This document shows, in pieces, positions 1-11,544 of a DNA stretch of 64,000 nt. The translations under genes were made by a program, and so were the position numbers. Source of the stretch: Brachypterus glaber. Taxonomy: Eukaryota > Arthropoda > Insecta > Coleoptera > Kateretidae. The DNA lies in contig OY294052.1 of assembly GCA_958510825.1 (NCBI GenBank), positions 3,989,816 through 4,053,815 on the forward strand. The letters are read 5' to 3'. The notes below the pieces were generated by a model, which saw nothing but the letters and a program-made list of their open reading frames with translations, was not told the origin of the DNA and did not search any database. Each line of letters opens with the position of its first letter. Position 1 is the first letter of the stretch.

Positions 1-24
1 GAATAGTACGAGGTTAAACAAACA
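1..24 (+). repeat. 3' end of tRNA-derived SINE
   Basis: The first 24 bases match the 3' terminus of the SINE at 7510-7770 (GAATAGTACGAGGTTAAACA) and the inverted copy near 31390. The rest of this copy lies left of the window. The AAAC-type tail is only just begun here. Confidence 0.7.
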
Positions 25-45
25 TGTATTTAATCAGGGAATAGT

Positions 46-375
46 TAGTTATGGTACTAGTGGGTAAAATAAGATATTGCCCATGAGAAAATTAACCTGG
101 CGTAAGCCAAGCAGGTTAATTCTCGAGAGGGCTATATCGGTTTACCCATGAGTGCCATACAAGGTTTTATCCAATAAATAGCTTAGGAATTCATATTTTT
201 ATTAAAAATTTTAATGACATTTACAAGAAAATAATTTGACAAGTGACAGTTGAGTGGGTAAAATAAATAATTATCCACTCAATAAAGTAAAAGCCACGCG
301 GGGGTTATTATTGAGTTTGTATATTTAAAATAAAGCTGGTAATTGTCTCATTATCTGTATGTATTGTATAAATAA
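46..375 (+). repeat. Dispersed ~330-bp repeat with internal hairpin, copy A
   Basis: Closely similar copies lie at 60491-60830 (+) and 12748-13057 (inverted). Near its left end a hairpin is formed by GGGTAAA, GATATTGCCC and ATTAACCTG at 62-99 pairing with CAGGTTAAT, GGGCTATATC and TTTACCC at 112-147. I see no terminal inverted repeat or duplicated target, so the class is unknown. No coding capacity. Confidence 0.7.
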
Positions 376-2150
376 TCTTATTCAAACATAAAGTAAATAC
401 TATAGGATGCATTTAAAAAAGTGCATACGATGTTTTTAGATGCGCCATCTGTATTGTTGTGCTGAATTACCTAATCTTAGTAATGTAATAAAATTGGAGA
501 GATATAGTGCCACTTTGTGATATAATAAGAACAGTAAGAAAGATAATTAATTTTTAACTTTTTTTCGTTGATTTTTATTACACATGGTGTTCTGTTAAAA
601 TAAAAAATATATAGGTAATAAAATATTATCTAATATTTTTTGAAACTTGAGGTACATCCTGTCGCATAGCAACATTTTCACGTCAACTCTGATGTAATAT
701 TCTGAAAATGCTGCTATGCGACAAATGAAGCGAGGATCGTGACGTAGGAAGGAGCGGCAATCCGAACCTGTGGATGTGCAAGCCACGCCTATCTCGCTCT
801 CTGACCGACAAAGTAAAACCTGATCGATTAACAGTTTGTTGTTGTAAATTAAACAACTGCACTCGTTTGTAAATACCGAACACGTTTACTTTTTGTTGTT
901 GTATTCTATGCAATATATAGTGGTTGGCGCATATACAACTATTTATAACATATAATTAACATCCTTTGTGGTAATGGCATATGCAATTAGGCCAAATGCT
1001 TCGCACTCTTGAATTCAAGAATACGTCCTAAAGGGCCTTCTCTTAACATGAAAATATAATTCACTTGCCAAGTTCTTTTTGATTCTTTAACTTAAAATTC
1101 TTTGATCTTGTGTGTAATGCAAGTGGTCTTAATACAAGATAAATGATTTTTGCCTCAAATGCGCCAGGTCCAAGAGAATTTTAAAAATATTCCAAAAGCG
1201 ACACTTTTCTTGGGACAAGCTAAATGCTTTTATTTGAAGATATACATATTTTAAGCTAAAAGAATAACTGCCAAGAGTGTCGACTACTTTGAGCCAAGAA
1301 CGACATTTTTTTCAGAGTACTATTACCTAATTATGTTATTAATTACGCTAGTGTTTTATCAGTGTAAAAATCTATAGTTTTAAAATAAATTTGATATTAT
1401 ATCTTAGAAAATCTAAGAAAATCTTTTTAAAACCTGAAATGTAAAAGATATTTCTTTAAAATCTATAACATGCTGAAAATTCAGTTTGCTTTTTTAATTA
1501 TGCTTTGGTTCAATTATCCGAATGAAATGTTCTAATCGCATTAAAATGACGGTGTCATCAGCATTATTTTTCACTTAAAAACCACTAATTTGATTATTAA
1601 CATAGCTATTAAGCCGGCTGAAGCTTATTTCAAGTAATTACAGTCCTAGAATGGCTGGCATTTGATAATTAAAATCACAAAAAAATCCATACGCACATTA
1701 TTTCATGAATATTCAGGGTTTATCTCTAATTAGCTGATTAAAATCGTTAGAATTTAACTGTGCTTAATTAAATTTGGTTACAAAAAGCAATTTTAGCTGT
1801 AAATACTTCATAACATGATTTGAAATGTAAATCAAATTAGCTTTTTTAACATTTTTTCAAACACATACATTTTCTAGAGTATTTTAATTTTTTTCTTTTT
1901 TAAATGGTACCATTCTGAAAATATCGAGAACAAATAAAAACATCGATATTCTGGAAAATATGTCAATTTGATTTAGCTAATTAAAAAATACAAAATTTAC
2001 TGTTAATATTATCAAAATTTTGGAAAATGGATTGACAGAGTAAGATATAAAAAAGAAGCTAGATATAGAAATGGAGAAAGGGCGTTATGTTGATTTTGAA
2101 AAAGATATTATTGTTTACACACAGGATTTGGAATATTTGTAGCAAAATTA
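376..2150. other. AT-rich stretch without recognisable gene
   Basis: No ORF with protein-like composition and no clear repeat border was seen. Two overlapping minus-strand ORFs between 595 and 913 sit in a slightly more GC-rich patch (700-830), but show no recognisable motif and no partner exon. Confidence 0.5.
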
Positions 2151-2246
2151 ATGGAGAGCCCCTAGCACAAGCCAAAAGCTTATTTGGGGCTCTCCATGAC
2201 TCTGTAATTAATTAAATAAATAAAAAAAAAAAAAAAAAAAAAAAAA
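2151..2246 (+). repeat. Perfect 12-bp hairpin followed by poly(A) run
   Basis: ATGGAGAGCCCC (2151-2162) pairs perfectly with GGGGCTCTCCAT (2186-2197) over a 23-base loop. A short AT spacer and a run of about 26 A residues (2221-2246) follow. A hairpin followed by an A-tail resembles the 3' end of a retroposed small RNA or SINE, but I cannot name a source and saw no second copy. Confidence 0.45.
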
Positions 2247-2440
2247 GACTTTAGCATATTAAAAGAACCTTATAACTTTTGAACGGAATGTCCGATTTGA
2301 AAAATTCTTTCACCAAACGATTCAGGACCTTTTTTGCGTCACATCAAATATGGTTAAAATTAGCCCAGGGCAACGGGGCAAAATGGACAAAAACTATAAT
2401 TTTTTACGATATCTCATTTATTTTTTATAGGAGGACAATT

Positions 2441-2806
2441 TTTTTGCATAAATGAAAATAATGTTTAATTCCCTACAAAAACATATGTGATCTTTTTATT
2501 GTAGGACTATTAGTTTTCGAGATATAGGTATTTTAATAAATTTTTACATATTTTTACATTTTTAATTAGATGTCAAACTTTGACACTAGTAAAATTTTAA
2601 TCATAGTTTATATTAATTTCAATATATTTTTCTTTTAATAAATTTCTTATAATGGTGCGTTCAGAAAAACAATCCGATAAAGCTACAAAGCAAAAACAAA
2701 AGTATATGGTTCAAAAATACAGGAAAAGTGAAGTCAATTTGATATCTTATTTCATAAACTCCTCATTTTTCCACCCGTCTAGAAAAGGTACCCGTTTCAC
2801 ATTTTT
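2441..2806 (+). repeat. Dispersed repeat ending in CCGTCTAGAAAAGGTACC, copy 1
   Basis: A closely similar copy occupies 35722-36058 inside intron 2 of the SDR gene. Only the last ~30 bases (starting CCGTCTAG) recur at 57000-57029 in a POLR3B intron. A short ORF beginning at 2652, rich in Lys and Gln, lies inside it; in the other copy its start region is deleted, so I do not call it a gene. Confidence 0.7.
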
Positions 2807-2819
2807 ATATCAGTATTTT

Positions 2820-3087
2820 TATAGTTGCAAAAAGTATCAAAAATAATTCATAGCAGAATATTTTTTCTCTGTGTATAATAATTTCCCTTTTGGAAATGTC
2901 GCGCATTTTGGCAATTGGCTCAAGAATAAAACCATCTTTATACGATAGCATTGTCGATTTGCTATCTTTGCCGACACCGTTCATTTGCATTGCAAAGCTG
3001 GATAGCAATTCGGGCGCCGCCACAGCCACAGGAATAAAACTTTGCCCGAACTGCCCCCCAGGGACACCGGCAATCGGTTTCCAGGTT
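2820..3087 (-). other. GC-rich open reading frame fragment of unknown origin
   Basis: Reading the minus strand from 3087 down, about 89 codons are open, and the first ~65 have normal protein composition, including GVPGGQFGQSF, VAVAAPELLSSFAMQMNGVG and SYKDGFILEPIAKM. Base composition is clearly richer in G+C than the flanks. A stop precedes the first codon, and no splice partners or homologues were recognised. The plus strand has a shorter competing ORF (2890-3090). It could be an exon of an unrecognised gene, a gene fragment carried by a transposon, or sequence of foreign origin. Function unknown. Confidence 0.3.
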
Positions 3088-3341
3088 TAGATTGAGTGAA
3101 TTTCGAGACCCCCGAACCCCATCCCCTCATAATACACACACGCTCATATAGGATCTTAACTGGGGTATTACCTATAGTAAGTGGTGTTCTTGGCAAGTTT
3201 TTACAGACAAATCATTTCTGAGGGATTGCAATCGATTGCTGTTAAAATTTCCAGAGCTTATTTTCTTTAAGGTGACCGATACCACAGGCCCACCAAAAAA
3301 CCTTCAATTTGAGGTCTTAAATATTTTTATTACATATTTTT

Positions 3342-3609
3342 GGGCGCTGAAAACGAATTTCACAATAAAAAAGCTCGTTGACTGGTCATGACCTCAAAAT
3401 GACCTCGCTGCCGTCTTATAGAAAAGCAGTTTCCGTTAGATTTGGTTGAATTTTGGATATTTTATAGTTAGATAGTTTAATCAAAAGTGTCCACGGGCAC
3501 AACTCCCAAATTTTAATAGTCCAATTATTCTTTTTTGTAGTTTTTTAGAAAAAATTGGGTGTCATGACCGGTCAGCGAGTTCTTTCACTGTCAAATTCGG
3601 TTTAGCGCC
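3342..3609. repeat. Foldback element with ~50-base inverted arms
   Basis: The arm at 3342-3394 (GGGCGCTGAAAACGAATTTC, ending GGTCATGACC) is an imperfect inverted copy of 3560-3609 (GTCATGACCGGTCAGCGAG up to AGCGCC). This fits a small foldback MITE; no target duplication was identified. Confidence 0.55.
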
Positions 3610-3919
3610 TAAAAGTAGTATAGTTTGGTAAAAAGTAAATGTACCTAATCTATAAAATCCCAAAAACTTTCTTCCTGGGTCCTGTGGGATATAAAAAAAA
3701 ACATTTAAAAAAATGGAGAAGGCGCACTTTGAGTGCGGCACCATAGAAAAGTCCATTTTGATCCTTACTACTATAACACAAAAAGCTAACGGAGTAAGCT
3801 GCTTTATTGGCAAATTTATGATAATAAAAATGACCCAAAAGAAATTTTGACCAACAAAAATTTTGCCAAAAAAAAAAGATGTTGATCTTTTGCAAACTTA
3901 CGCAAATTCATGAATTTTC

Positions 3920-5038
3920 AATTTTGGCGAAAGCGCCAAATCTAATTACATTTAAATTATTAAAAGTTTATTCTTTGCCAAAAAAGCTACTATGGGCCAG
4001 ATTTAGATTGAGAAAATTTTGAAACCTCTTAATCGAAGTCCTTTAAAAAAAATCTGATGAAGCCGTTTCCAATACACGTTGCAAAACGATGACAAAACAA
4101 AACAAAACGAAATTTCATGAATTTTCCAAACAGAAATTCCAAAAACCGCATAAAATCTTAGAAAAACTAATGAAGTTTCTTGAAATCTTATGAAATAACA
4201 TGTAACTTGATGAGTAATTCTATATGAGACTTCATCAGTTTACTAATTTAAAAAATAATGAGAAAACATCAGCAGATCTGGATTTCCAGACAAACCAAGT
4301 GAAATATGATGAAAGTCAGAGCCAGAGTGCAAAAACTACATAACCTGTAAGTGATTTATCTGCTATAACTTTTTAACAAATATAGATTATGACCATAGGC
4401 GTAACTAGGGGGGACTTAGCCCCCCACAAATTTTGGTAAGCCCCCCAAATCAAACTATAAAAGTAAAATTACGCATATATTTTTTACATATACAATGTAT
4501 ATGTCATATACAGTGCGATTATAAAGTGCCGAACAGTTTAAAAAAAAATACTCTTCGTTTGAAGCCACGCCTCTGTTAGAGTTGTGCGCGACAAGCCCAT
4601 GTGATTGCTACGTACAACAGCTCGGTGGCCAGTAAAACGCACACAGCTTTCTTGCATTTTACTCATCGCTAATGCATTAAAAAGTGTTCGGCACTTTATA
4701 ATCGCACGGTATATATAGGGGGCTCAAGCGGCCCCCCAAAATTTGGACCTGGTTAAGCCTCTGATTGTGACTCCAAGTGAGAGTGCCTTATTATATTAGC
4801 TAATTTTACGAAAAAAACAAGTTATTTTATATTAAATCATTTACAAGTGATGTAGTTTTTGGCATAGAAGATTTTCTTTAAAAAACGCTGTGATGAAAGC
4901 TCATGAAATACCAAAATAATTTAGTCGAAAATTTTTATAGGAAAGTTTCATTTGCCAATTTGAGGTGGAAATTTTGTTACTACTGAACTTCATTTTGAAG
5001 ATTTTCTACCTTCTCTAAGTGGCGCTTTCGCCAAAATT
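3920..5038. repeat. Inverted-repeat element enclosing a Tc1/mariner MITE
   Basis: Perfect 19-bp ends: AATTTTGGCGAAAGCGCCA at 3920-3938 and its complement at 5020-5038. A second inverted pair lies inside (about 4329-4359 with 4838-4868, around ACTACATAACCTGTAAGTG). The centre carries the separate TA-flanked element at 4511-4709. The layers suggest successive insertions. No transposase ORF remains. Confidence 0.5.
4511..4709. mobile_element. Tc1/mariner-like MITE, copy 1
   Basis: A 199-bp element bounded by TA on both sides (4509-4510 and 4710-4711). Ends are CAGTGCGATTATAAAGTGCC and an inverted partner that reads CCGTGCGATTATAAAGTGCC. Other copies are at 39207-39415 (complete) and 53542-53705 (one end lost). 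It is non-autonomous; a small ORF shared by the copies follows from nucleotide identity. Confidence 0.85.
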
Positions 5039-5186
5039 ACAAATTCCAACGGATATGATTTAAAATTTCTACTTTATATATTTTCATTCTTCTAAAACTA
5101 GTGATTAACTTGTGCAACTAAATTGCTTTTCCGTGTACCTAAATGGAGCATATTATTGTATTGAATTTCAGGATATTAGAACAACC

Positions 5187-5434
5187 CAAAGAACTAACAA
5201 CTCTTCTCTCTAGAATAGGCCGTTCATTCGTTAAAACTGACAAAAACGTCGACAACATAAACATTCGTCTGTCTTACTCGCACATCCTTGTTCTAACAGA
5301 GACAACAATACCGGTTACGGGTAATTGTTATTGTTCAGGCCTGAATATGCCTACTATTTGTTTACAAACAAACCGAGATGTTGGCGATACTTTATTTTAA
5401 CGGTATTCTAGAAAGAAGAGTTATTAGTTCGTTG
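5187..5434. mobile_element. hAT-type MITE, copy 1, 8-bp TSD
   Basis: A 248-bp element. Its left end CAAAGAACTAACAACTCTTC is an inverted match (18 of 20) to the right end. GAACAACC flanks it at 5179-5186 and 5435-5442. Eight-base target duplication with CA-starting ends is characteristic of hAT elements. Copies: 52771-53024 (complete) and 47172-47385 (right end lost). The 85-residue ORF overlapping it (5143-5400) has no transposase features. Confidence 0.88.
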
Positions 5435-5825
5435 GAACAACCCTACTTCAGTAAAATTCAAGTATGCTGCTCTCTATCTCTTGTTTAATATCATTGAAAT
5501 CTTTAAAGCATTTTCCAGAAGATTGGTATTTCTATTGCTTGTGCTTTTTAAAACCACCGGTTTGCTGCTCCATTGTTTTATTTGAAGGTAAACCTAGGCA
5601 TGTTTATTTTAAATAACTTTTTATGCGCACTAGGTTTTATTTAATTCGGTTTGGCCATACATTATGTCTATTTATGCAATGTAATTAATGATATAGGAAA
5701 CAGTAATAAATATGATTTATATTTTTTTAATTTTCTAAAATCCATAGCTAGGATAAAGACCAAAACTCCGTGGTCCCTTGCGGAGTAACGGTCCAAATCC
5801 TAAAGACAAGCAAACCTGGTCTGTG

Positions 5826-5876
5826 TACCAGGTACAGGTACATATACAGGTACAGTTACAGATACAGGTACCAGGA
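5826..5876. repeat. ACAGGT-type short tandem repeat
   Basis: Imperfect six-base units (ACAGGT, ACATAT, ACAGTT, ACAGAT) run from about 5826 to 5876, followed by related GTACC and GTAC words. A simple minisatellite; overlapping ORFs rich in Tyr-Arg and Gln-Val are artefacts of it. Confidence 0.6.
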
Positions 5877-6255
5877 GGTACTGCAGTACACATGTGTAAC
5901 AGTACCTATTACAGCTTTAAAAATATTTCTAGTGTTACCATTAGGTTACTTTTAACTCCGGCCTATCTTATATTTATGCAAAATTTTATTCCCCTTTAAA
6001 TATGCTACATATTTCATTATACGATTTTGTTTCAATTTAGCATATATAAAGTTACACACATAAAAAAAATATCTAAATCCAACAAAAGTATAAAAAAAAA
6101 TATTTAATAAGTTAAAATTTTAAAAATGTGACTTTTTTAAATAAAATAGTTTGTTTTCTTTGCATAATATAGGTATTTATTTGATGTTTTATTAAAATAT
6201 TAAACAACAAAAGTAAAAGACGTTAGTTCGGCAAAGAAAATATATTAACTGTAAA

Positions 6256-7490
6256 AAGTTAACTGAATATTCAGTTACAAATGAATAGGAAATCGGAAGT
6301 TATTATCCTATACAATTGTACTTTAATTTTTGTTAAAAACACGCAACATTTCATTTCCGTCCTTAAATATTAAAGTACATGACTTTAGAACTAGAGGAAA
6401 TGCGCCTAATTTCGGATGGTTTCCAAATTTCGGATAGTAGTGTATTTAAGATACTGTCTGCAAAGGTAAACAGAAACCTACTTTCATGTGAAGCCAAAAG
6501 TCAAACTAAATCCGTCCTGTAATATGATAACGGTAGAGCTTCTCCCCTTCAAATGGCAGCACAAATCGTTTATATTGCAAATGGCAGTTTTGTGCTCAGT
6601 TGCATTATTATGCTTGTTTATTTTATAAATAATCGTTATAAAAGTTCGTGATTCTGTCTTGGGTAAGTTATGATGTTAGTTAAGTTGATCCACTATTCAT
6701 AATTAAGCAATTTGAAAACGTAAACATTCTACAAATTTCTAATCTAAAAAGCAGAAAGTTGCCTAATTTTGGATAGACCATTTTTGTGCATTTGATTCCC
6801 AATTTCGGATATCCGCAAGGTAATTATTATTCAGGATAACCAACCATTAATTATTATTTTTATAATGATACAACAAACTAAGATAAACAATTTTGAAAAA
6901 ACGAAAATTACCTAAGATACTAAGATATTCGAAATTGGGAATCTAAAATTATAGTTCCTATAGTATTTCGTAGAAAATCGCTTAATGATTAAATTACGTC
7001 TTAAATGTGAAGGAATAACAAGAAACATAAGCAATGGGATCCAGATCTACTCTTGAAAAAATTTTTTCGGATATGTCCGAAATTAGGAGCCCTTTTTCAA
7101 ATGCACAAAAATGCGCTGATTTTTTTTAACCGTGTTTTTTGGAAAAAATAAACTGTAATAAAATTGCTTTTATAATAAATCATGGTTCGCTATAATAAGT
7201 TGTATCTGGTTATATAAAAAAAATATCAAAAAGTAATACCGAGTATTAAATATTGAATACATTGTAAATGGTATCCGAAATTAGGCGACTTTCCTCTATA
7301 GTGTTTTTAACAAAAATTAAGGTACATTTGTATAGGATCATAACTTCCTATCCGTTTGTAACTGAATATTTAGTTACAAATGGATAGGAATTTATGATCC
7401 TATAAAAATGTACTTTAATTTTTGTGAAAAACACTATAGTTCTAAAGTCACGTACTTTAATATTTAAGGACGAACATGAAATGTTGCATG
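6256..7490. repeat. Complex palindromic repeat region
   Basis: The left flank (6256-6395) and right flank (7297-7490) are built from the same modules in inverted order. Between them, a segment with inverted ends (GCGCCTAATTTCGGAT near 6404 and ATCCGAAATTAGGCG near 7273) carries several scattered copies of a CGAAATTAGG/CCTAATTTCGG motif (for example near 6420, 6762, 6810, 6933, 7078). This suggests a DNA element with subterminal repeats inserted in an older palindrome. No transposase seen. Confidence 0.55.
7296..7439. repeat. 144-base near-perfect palindrome
   Basis: Arms of 72 bases starting CTATAGTGTTTTT and ending with the complement pair with only about seven mismatches; the centre is AACTGAATATTTAGTT. 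A partial copy with the same centre sits near 6262. Could fold as a long hairpin or cruciform; probably a foldback element. Confidence 0.75.
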
Positions 7491-7509
7491 TTTGGACTTT
7501 GGACCAAAT

Positions 7510-7770
7510 GGGAGGATTGGTGTAGTGGACTACCGCGTCGTACTTGACGACTTTACTAAAATAGCGTGAGTTCGATTCTCACCGGCGCCGATTTGCCTTT
7601 TTCAGTTAATTAATAATTGAAATTTGGCGAAGGCGTAAGTGAAGCGGACACTCCCTATAAATTGGTTCGAAAGTCAATTGAAGCCGGTGGTTCCCTCTAC
7701 TACTAGCCCACACAAGTCCTGGACTTAGGGGATGCTTAATTAAGTAGAATAGTACGAGGTTAAACAAAAA
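7510..7770 (+). mobile_element. tRNA-derived SINE
   Basis: The head contains a consensus Pol III A box (TGGTGTAGTGG, 7518-7528) and a B box (AGTTCGATTCT, 7569-7579) at tRNA-like spacing. A tRNA-unrelated body follows, ending ATTAAGTAGAATAGTACGAGG and an A-rich AAAC tail. The acceptor ends do not pair (GGGAGGA versus CGGCGCC), so this is not a working tRNA. Other copies: 31272-31603 (inverted, B box deleted, long AAAC tail) and the 3' tip at 1-24. Confidence 0.85.
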
Positions 7771-8188
7771 TGTAATGATTACTTGGCTTAAATAATATTA
7801 ATTTGGATTAAGATATTATTTTTTATCTGTGTATATATCCCAATATAGTATACTAGGTAATTTTCAAAACCGTGTTCTATCTCTCTGTATGCAAATTCAA
7901 ACCAACTTTGATACTACGAATCCGAGTTTATAAATTCAAAGCTCGGAAATACCAAAACCTCATGGTCATTTGAATTTTGCTTGCTGACCTCTCTACGGTC
8001 TTTTTCAACACCGAAATCACATAAATATCTTCTGATTATACAGTTATAGAATGAGCTTTCTGCTATTTGAATTTTACGAGCTATGGCCAACACGAAAATA
8101 GATTAAATTTTATTGAATTACTGATCTTTATAGAGAAACCACTTACAATGTATTGTACCTACTTGTAATCAGGGCCGGGCTAAGACTA

Positions 8189-8802
8189 CTGGGTATCTAT
8201 TCTCGGGCTCGAGAGAACGTGAACAATTTTCGTAGGAAGGGAACTGATCACATCATATCAAAGTTCCCGAAAATTATAAAATGCTATTCTTGAACAATAG
8301 TGAGCGTGATGGGATCTCTGCAGCCGGCTGCAGCGTTGCCAAGTATTTTAGCGGATTTTAACCAATCAGATTATACGACACGAGTTTGCATGCGCAGGCT
8401 GTCATTCTTTTCATTATTTGTAAACAAGTTGCTGTGCTTTGAATAATTTTTATAATTAATATCTAAAAATTAATGTGTAAGAAATGAGAATAAAAACAGA
8501 AAAAGATCTGCGCCCACCAGCAGCCAACAAAAAAAAAATAAGAAATGAGAATAAAAACAGAAAAACTCTGCGCCCACCAGCAGCCAACAAAAAAAAAATA
8601 CTTTAAAATTTTATTCAGCACAACCCTCTTGTCAATAGTGGGCTGTTTAGTCCTGAATTCACTATAATTTTTTTGTTGGAAAGTTGGAAAGGGTCGGCCC
8701 TAGCCAACACTTCCCGTTATTCGTTCTCCATTTGATCTTCCGCATCTTGCAGATCTCCCAAAAGGGCAACAGCCCCCACAATTTCCAAATCGTCCATCGT
8801 TA

Positions 8803-8840
<38 letters not shown>

Positions 8841-9167
8841 GTATAATAATGTATAATAATTTATAAATATAAAAAATCTTTTATTAATTACGATTAACTA
8901 TTATAAAACAAAACGGTATTCAAATTAACAACACAAAACCAAAGCAAAAATAGGGTTATGTTCTAATGCGCGCGACTAACTTATATGTCTAAATTTCCCG
9001 GAACGACCGCTTCTCACGATCCCGAGTAGTAGAAGTAAAGTTCCTCAATTTTCGTGCGAAGTGAAGTTCAAGAATAAGTAGTTTTGCGTTTTGAGAGAAA
9101 GAATATGCAACCCACACTACCTTTCTCCCGGGAATGCGTTCTCTCGAGCCCGAGAATACATACCCAG
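8189..9167. mobile_element. Non-autonomous DNA transposon with ~31-bp TIRs, copy 1
   Basis: Ends CTGGGTATCTATTCTCGGGC and an inverted partner, continuing through CTCGAGAGAACG. A second copy lies at 48411-49332. This copy differs by a tandem duplication of about 60 bases (two rounds of CTGCGCCCACCAGCAGCC, 8505-8600) and an expanded ATT run (8802-8837). I could not see a matching target duplication in either copy, so the superfamily is open. The minus-strand 106-residue ORF at 8989-9309 crosses the element border and is not convincing. Confidence 0.8.
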
Positions 9168-9610
9168 GAGGGTATCGTATATTGGACTGAATCGCCTGCA
9201 ACGTCGACGTGAAAATGCCCATCGGATCCGACTTAACATAACCTAATTCTTTGGGTTGTTTTGGTTTTTTCATTTGTTTGGTGCTTTTGATGCTAATGGG
9301 CGTGGCCAAAAAAAATACTGGATGTGAAACAGCTACGTGTACGTCGGGCGTGGAAATAGCCTCTTCCTAAAAAATATCCTCACTTTTACTATGTATCCTG
9401 TATTTTGTCCTATGTGATTATTTCAGTTGGAAAATTAAGTCCGTATTTTATTTCCGCATTGAATGGCTCTTAATTTGGTCACCCTTTGACCAACCAAAGA
9501 ACAACGTTAGATATATGTACACTTATGCCAACATAGGCCCTTGTTTTTTAAAATGGACGAATGTTATGAAGCGATTTTTTTATTAAAACATTTTGAATAA
9601 CATACCTTAA

Positions 9611-10182
9611 GGGGCTGTCCATATATTACGTAACTCGCCTTTTTCACACAAAAATTGACGAAACTATGTATATTTAAATAATATTGTAATCAGTAAAAAA
9701 ACTGTTGACATTGATATTAAAAAAAAATCTTACGGCCCTGTTCTTGCGTGATCTTGCTGATGAATCATCGGCGGAATGTGTACTCACAGAACACCAATGT
9801 GTGTACTATTTTGTGTACCTGTACATAAACAATATACGTGTTATATGTGACACTCAGTATAAAAAGAGGTACCTAGTATTTTTTCCCTGTTGATTATGAA
9901 TATTTTTTTAAAGTTTGAGTGATTGTTTCGTTTAAGTACATTAAGTGCTATATGTATTATTATAATAAATATGTATCATTTTTACACTGTCTTTTTACCG
10001 TCTTGCATTATGCGGAATTCTGTATCAAGATATGTTAGAAAAAAAATACAAATTTTTATATTGTTACGCGTTACACAGGGGGGAGGGAGGGGGTGTTGTT
10101 GAATGTGACAGTTTGTTACACAGGGGGGGGGAGGGGGTCAATTTTTTTGAAAAATTGCGTTACGTAATATATGGACAGCCCC
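9611..10182. mobile_element. TIR element, PIF/Harbinger-like
   Basis: Ends GGGGCTGTCCATATATTACG and its exact inverse at 10163-10182, 572 bp apart. Left flank is TTAA, right flank TACA, so a three-base TAA/TAC duplication is possible but imperfect. The ends resemble those of the MITE at 13077-13317 (shared TATTACGTAA). Interior has G-rich tracts near 10080 and 10125. No transposase. Confidence 0.65.
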
Positions 10183-10444
10183 TACAATATGCTTTGAAAA
10201 TATGCCAGAATTAAAAGGCTTTTTAGGTATTCTCAAATAAATATTACTAATTTTTAGTTGGAGGACTGTGCGTACAAATAGACCAATATTCACCATGTTT
10301 GTTTTCCCTAAAGTTTAGAAAATAAATGTGGACTCCTAGTATACGGAGCTACTAGTTACTGGGGGTCCAGGTTTATTTGCTTTTACTTTTTATTTACTTG
10401 TTAACAAATGAAGATTTTTTATATTATAGTATATTAAAGTACTA

Positions 10445-10547
10445 GTTTCATAACATACGTTTTTAGCGGACGAGTACAAGTTTAGAAAACGAGCCGCTTG
10501 CGGCGAGTTTTCTAAAGTACTAGTGCTCTAGAAACGTGTTATGAAAC
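10445..10547. repeat. Compound palindrome
   Basis: GTTTCATAACATACGTTT at 10445 pairs with AAACGTGTTATGAAAC ending 10547. Inside, TTTAGAAAACGAGCCGC (10481-10497) pairs with GCGGCGAGTTTTCTAAA. Two nested hairpins separated by a short unpaired zone. No ORF; function unknown. Confidence 0.6.
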
Positions 10548-11544
10548 GAGTGCTTTATACAATTTTTTCTATTTTGCTCTAAAATTGAAAAAAACTTACA
10601 TTTAAATTGATGACTGATTTAGGGATTTTTGTTTTGGATTGGCATTACAGTTTACACCATGTTTAAAATTCTAAGAACAAATGATATTTTGATATATTTT
10701 ATAGTCATCTCTTCTCTTTTTTACTGCAATTAACCAAGCCACAATTTTAACATGGTAAAAATAACCTAAACACAAAATTTTGTAGAAAATTCAACTTTAA
10801 AGCGACATTGACATTTGCACGGAAAACGTCAAGCGATAGGCCAGGTCTGTTGCCAACCCAAAAGAACAAAAAGTACAAACCTCTTATGGGCCTATAAGAA
10901 CACGCAAAATGCGTGTGATTATGAGCTTATAAGAGTCGCAAAATAGAAAAAATCATTTACAAGTTATGTAGCTTTTGACATTAAAAAATGCTCTGGTTCA
11001 AAGTGTCTATATTTTAAAAATTTAATGTACATAAGTATTTATCAAATACCTCCTATACTCCAAAAAATGCCCCTTTTGTCGTGAGTACATATATATATTT
11101 TACACAGTGGAATAAACGTCCGGGCTTTTAATTAAGAATCCGCCGAATTTTACTCAATGTTTAGGTTAGGATCGGACCAGTGAGTCTCCTTTATGTTCCC
11201 GTATGTGTATTTTTGGAGTACTCCAGTCTTCTTGACCAATTACCCAGTTTTAACTTAATCGGGTCGAAAGTAACGACTCGGTTTTTCGTGTTATTAGAGA
11301 CCCTTCTATTGTGCACTGCTAAAAAGTTATTCTTTAGAATTAGGACATGGAATTTTGAATAGAGGATTCAACTTTAATTTCAATTTTAGCTAAACCACAT
11401 GCTTTAGTTTTATTATTATAATACTGTTGTTAAAGTTCATCAGATTCCAATTTAGAAATGCTACAGTTTAACCTGAGTATGTTGATTTAAATTATTTATA
11501 ATGTGATATTACAGTAATTTAGAAGGTAATTTATAACTTTTTAT

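Noticed and set aside
7510..7585. Possible tRNA gene
   Set aside because: A and B boxes are present but the acceptor ends do not pair and the anticodon arm is irregular; the SINE body follows directly.
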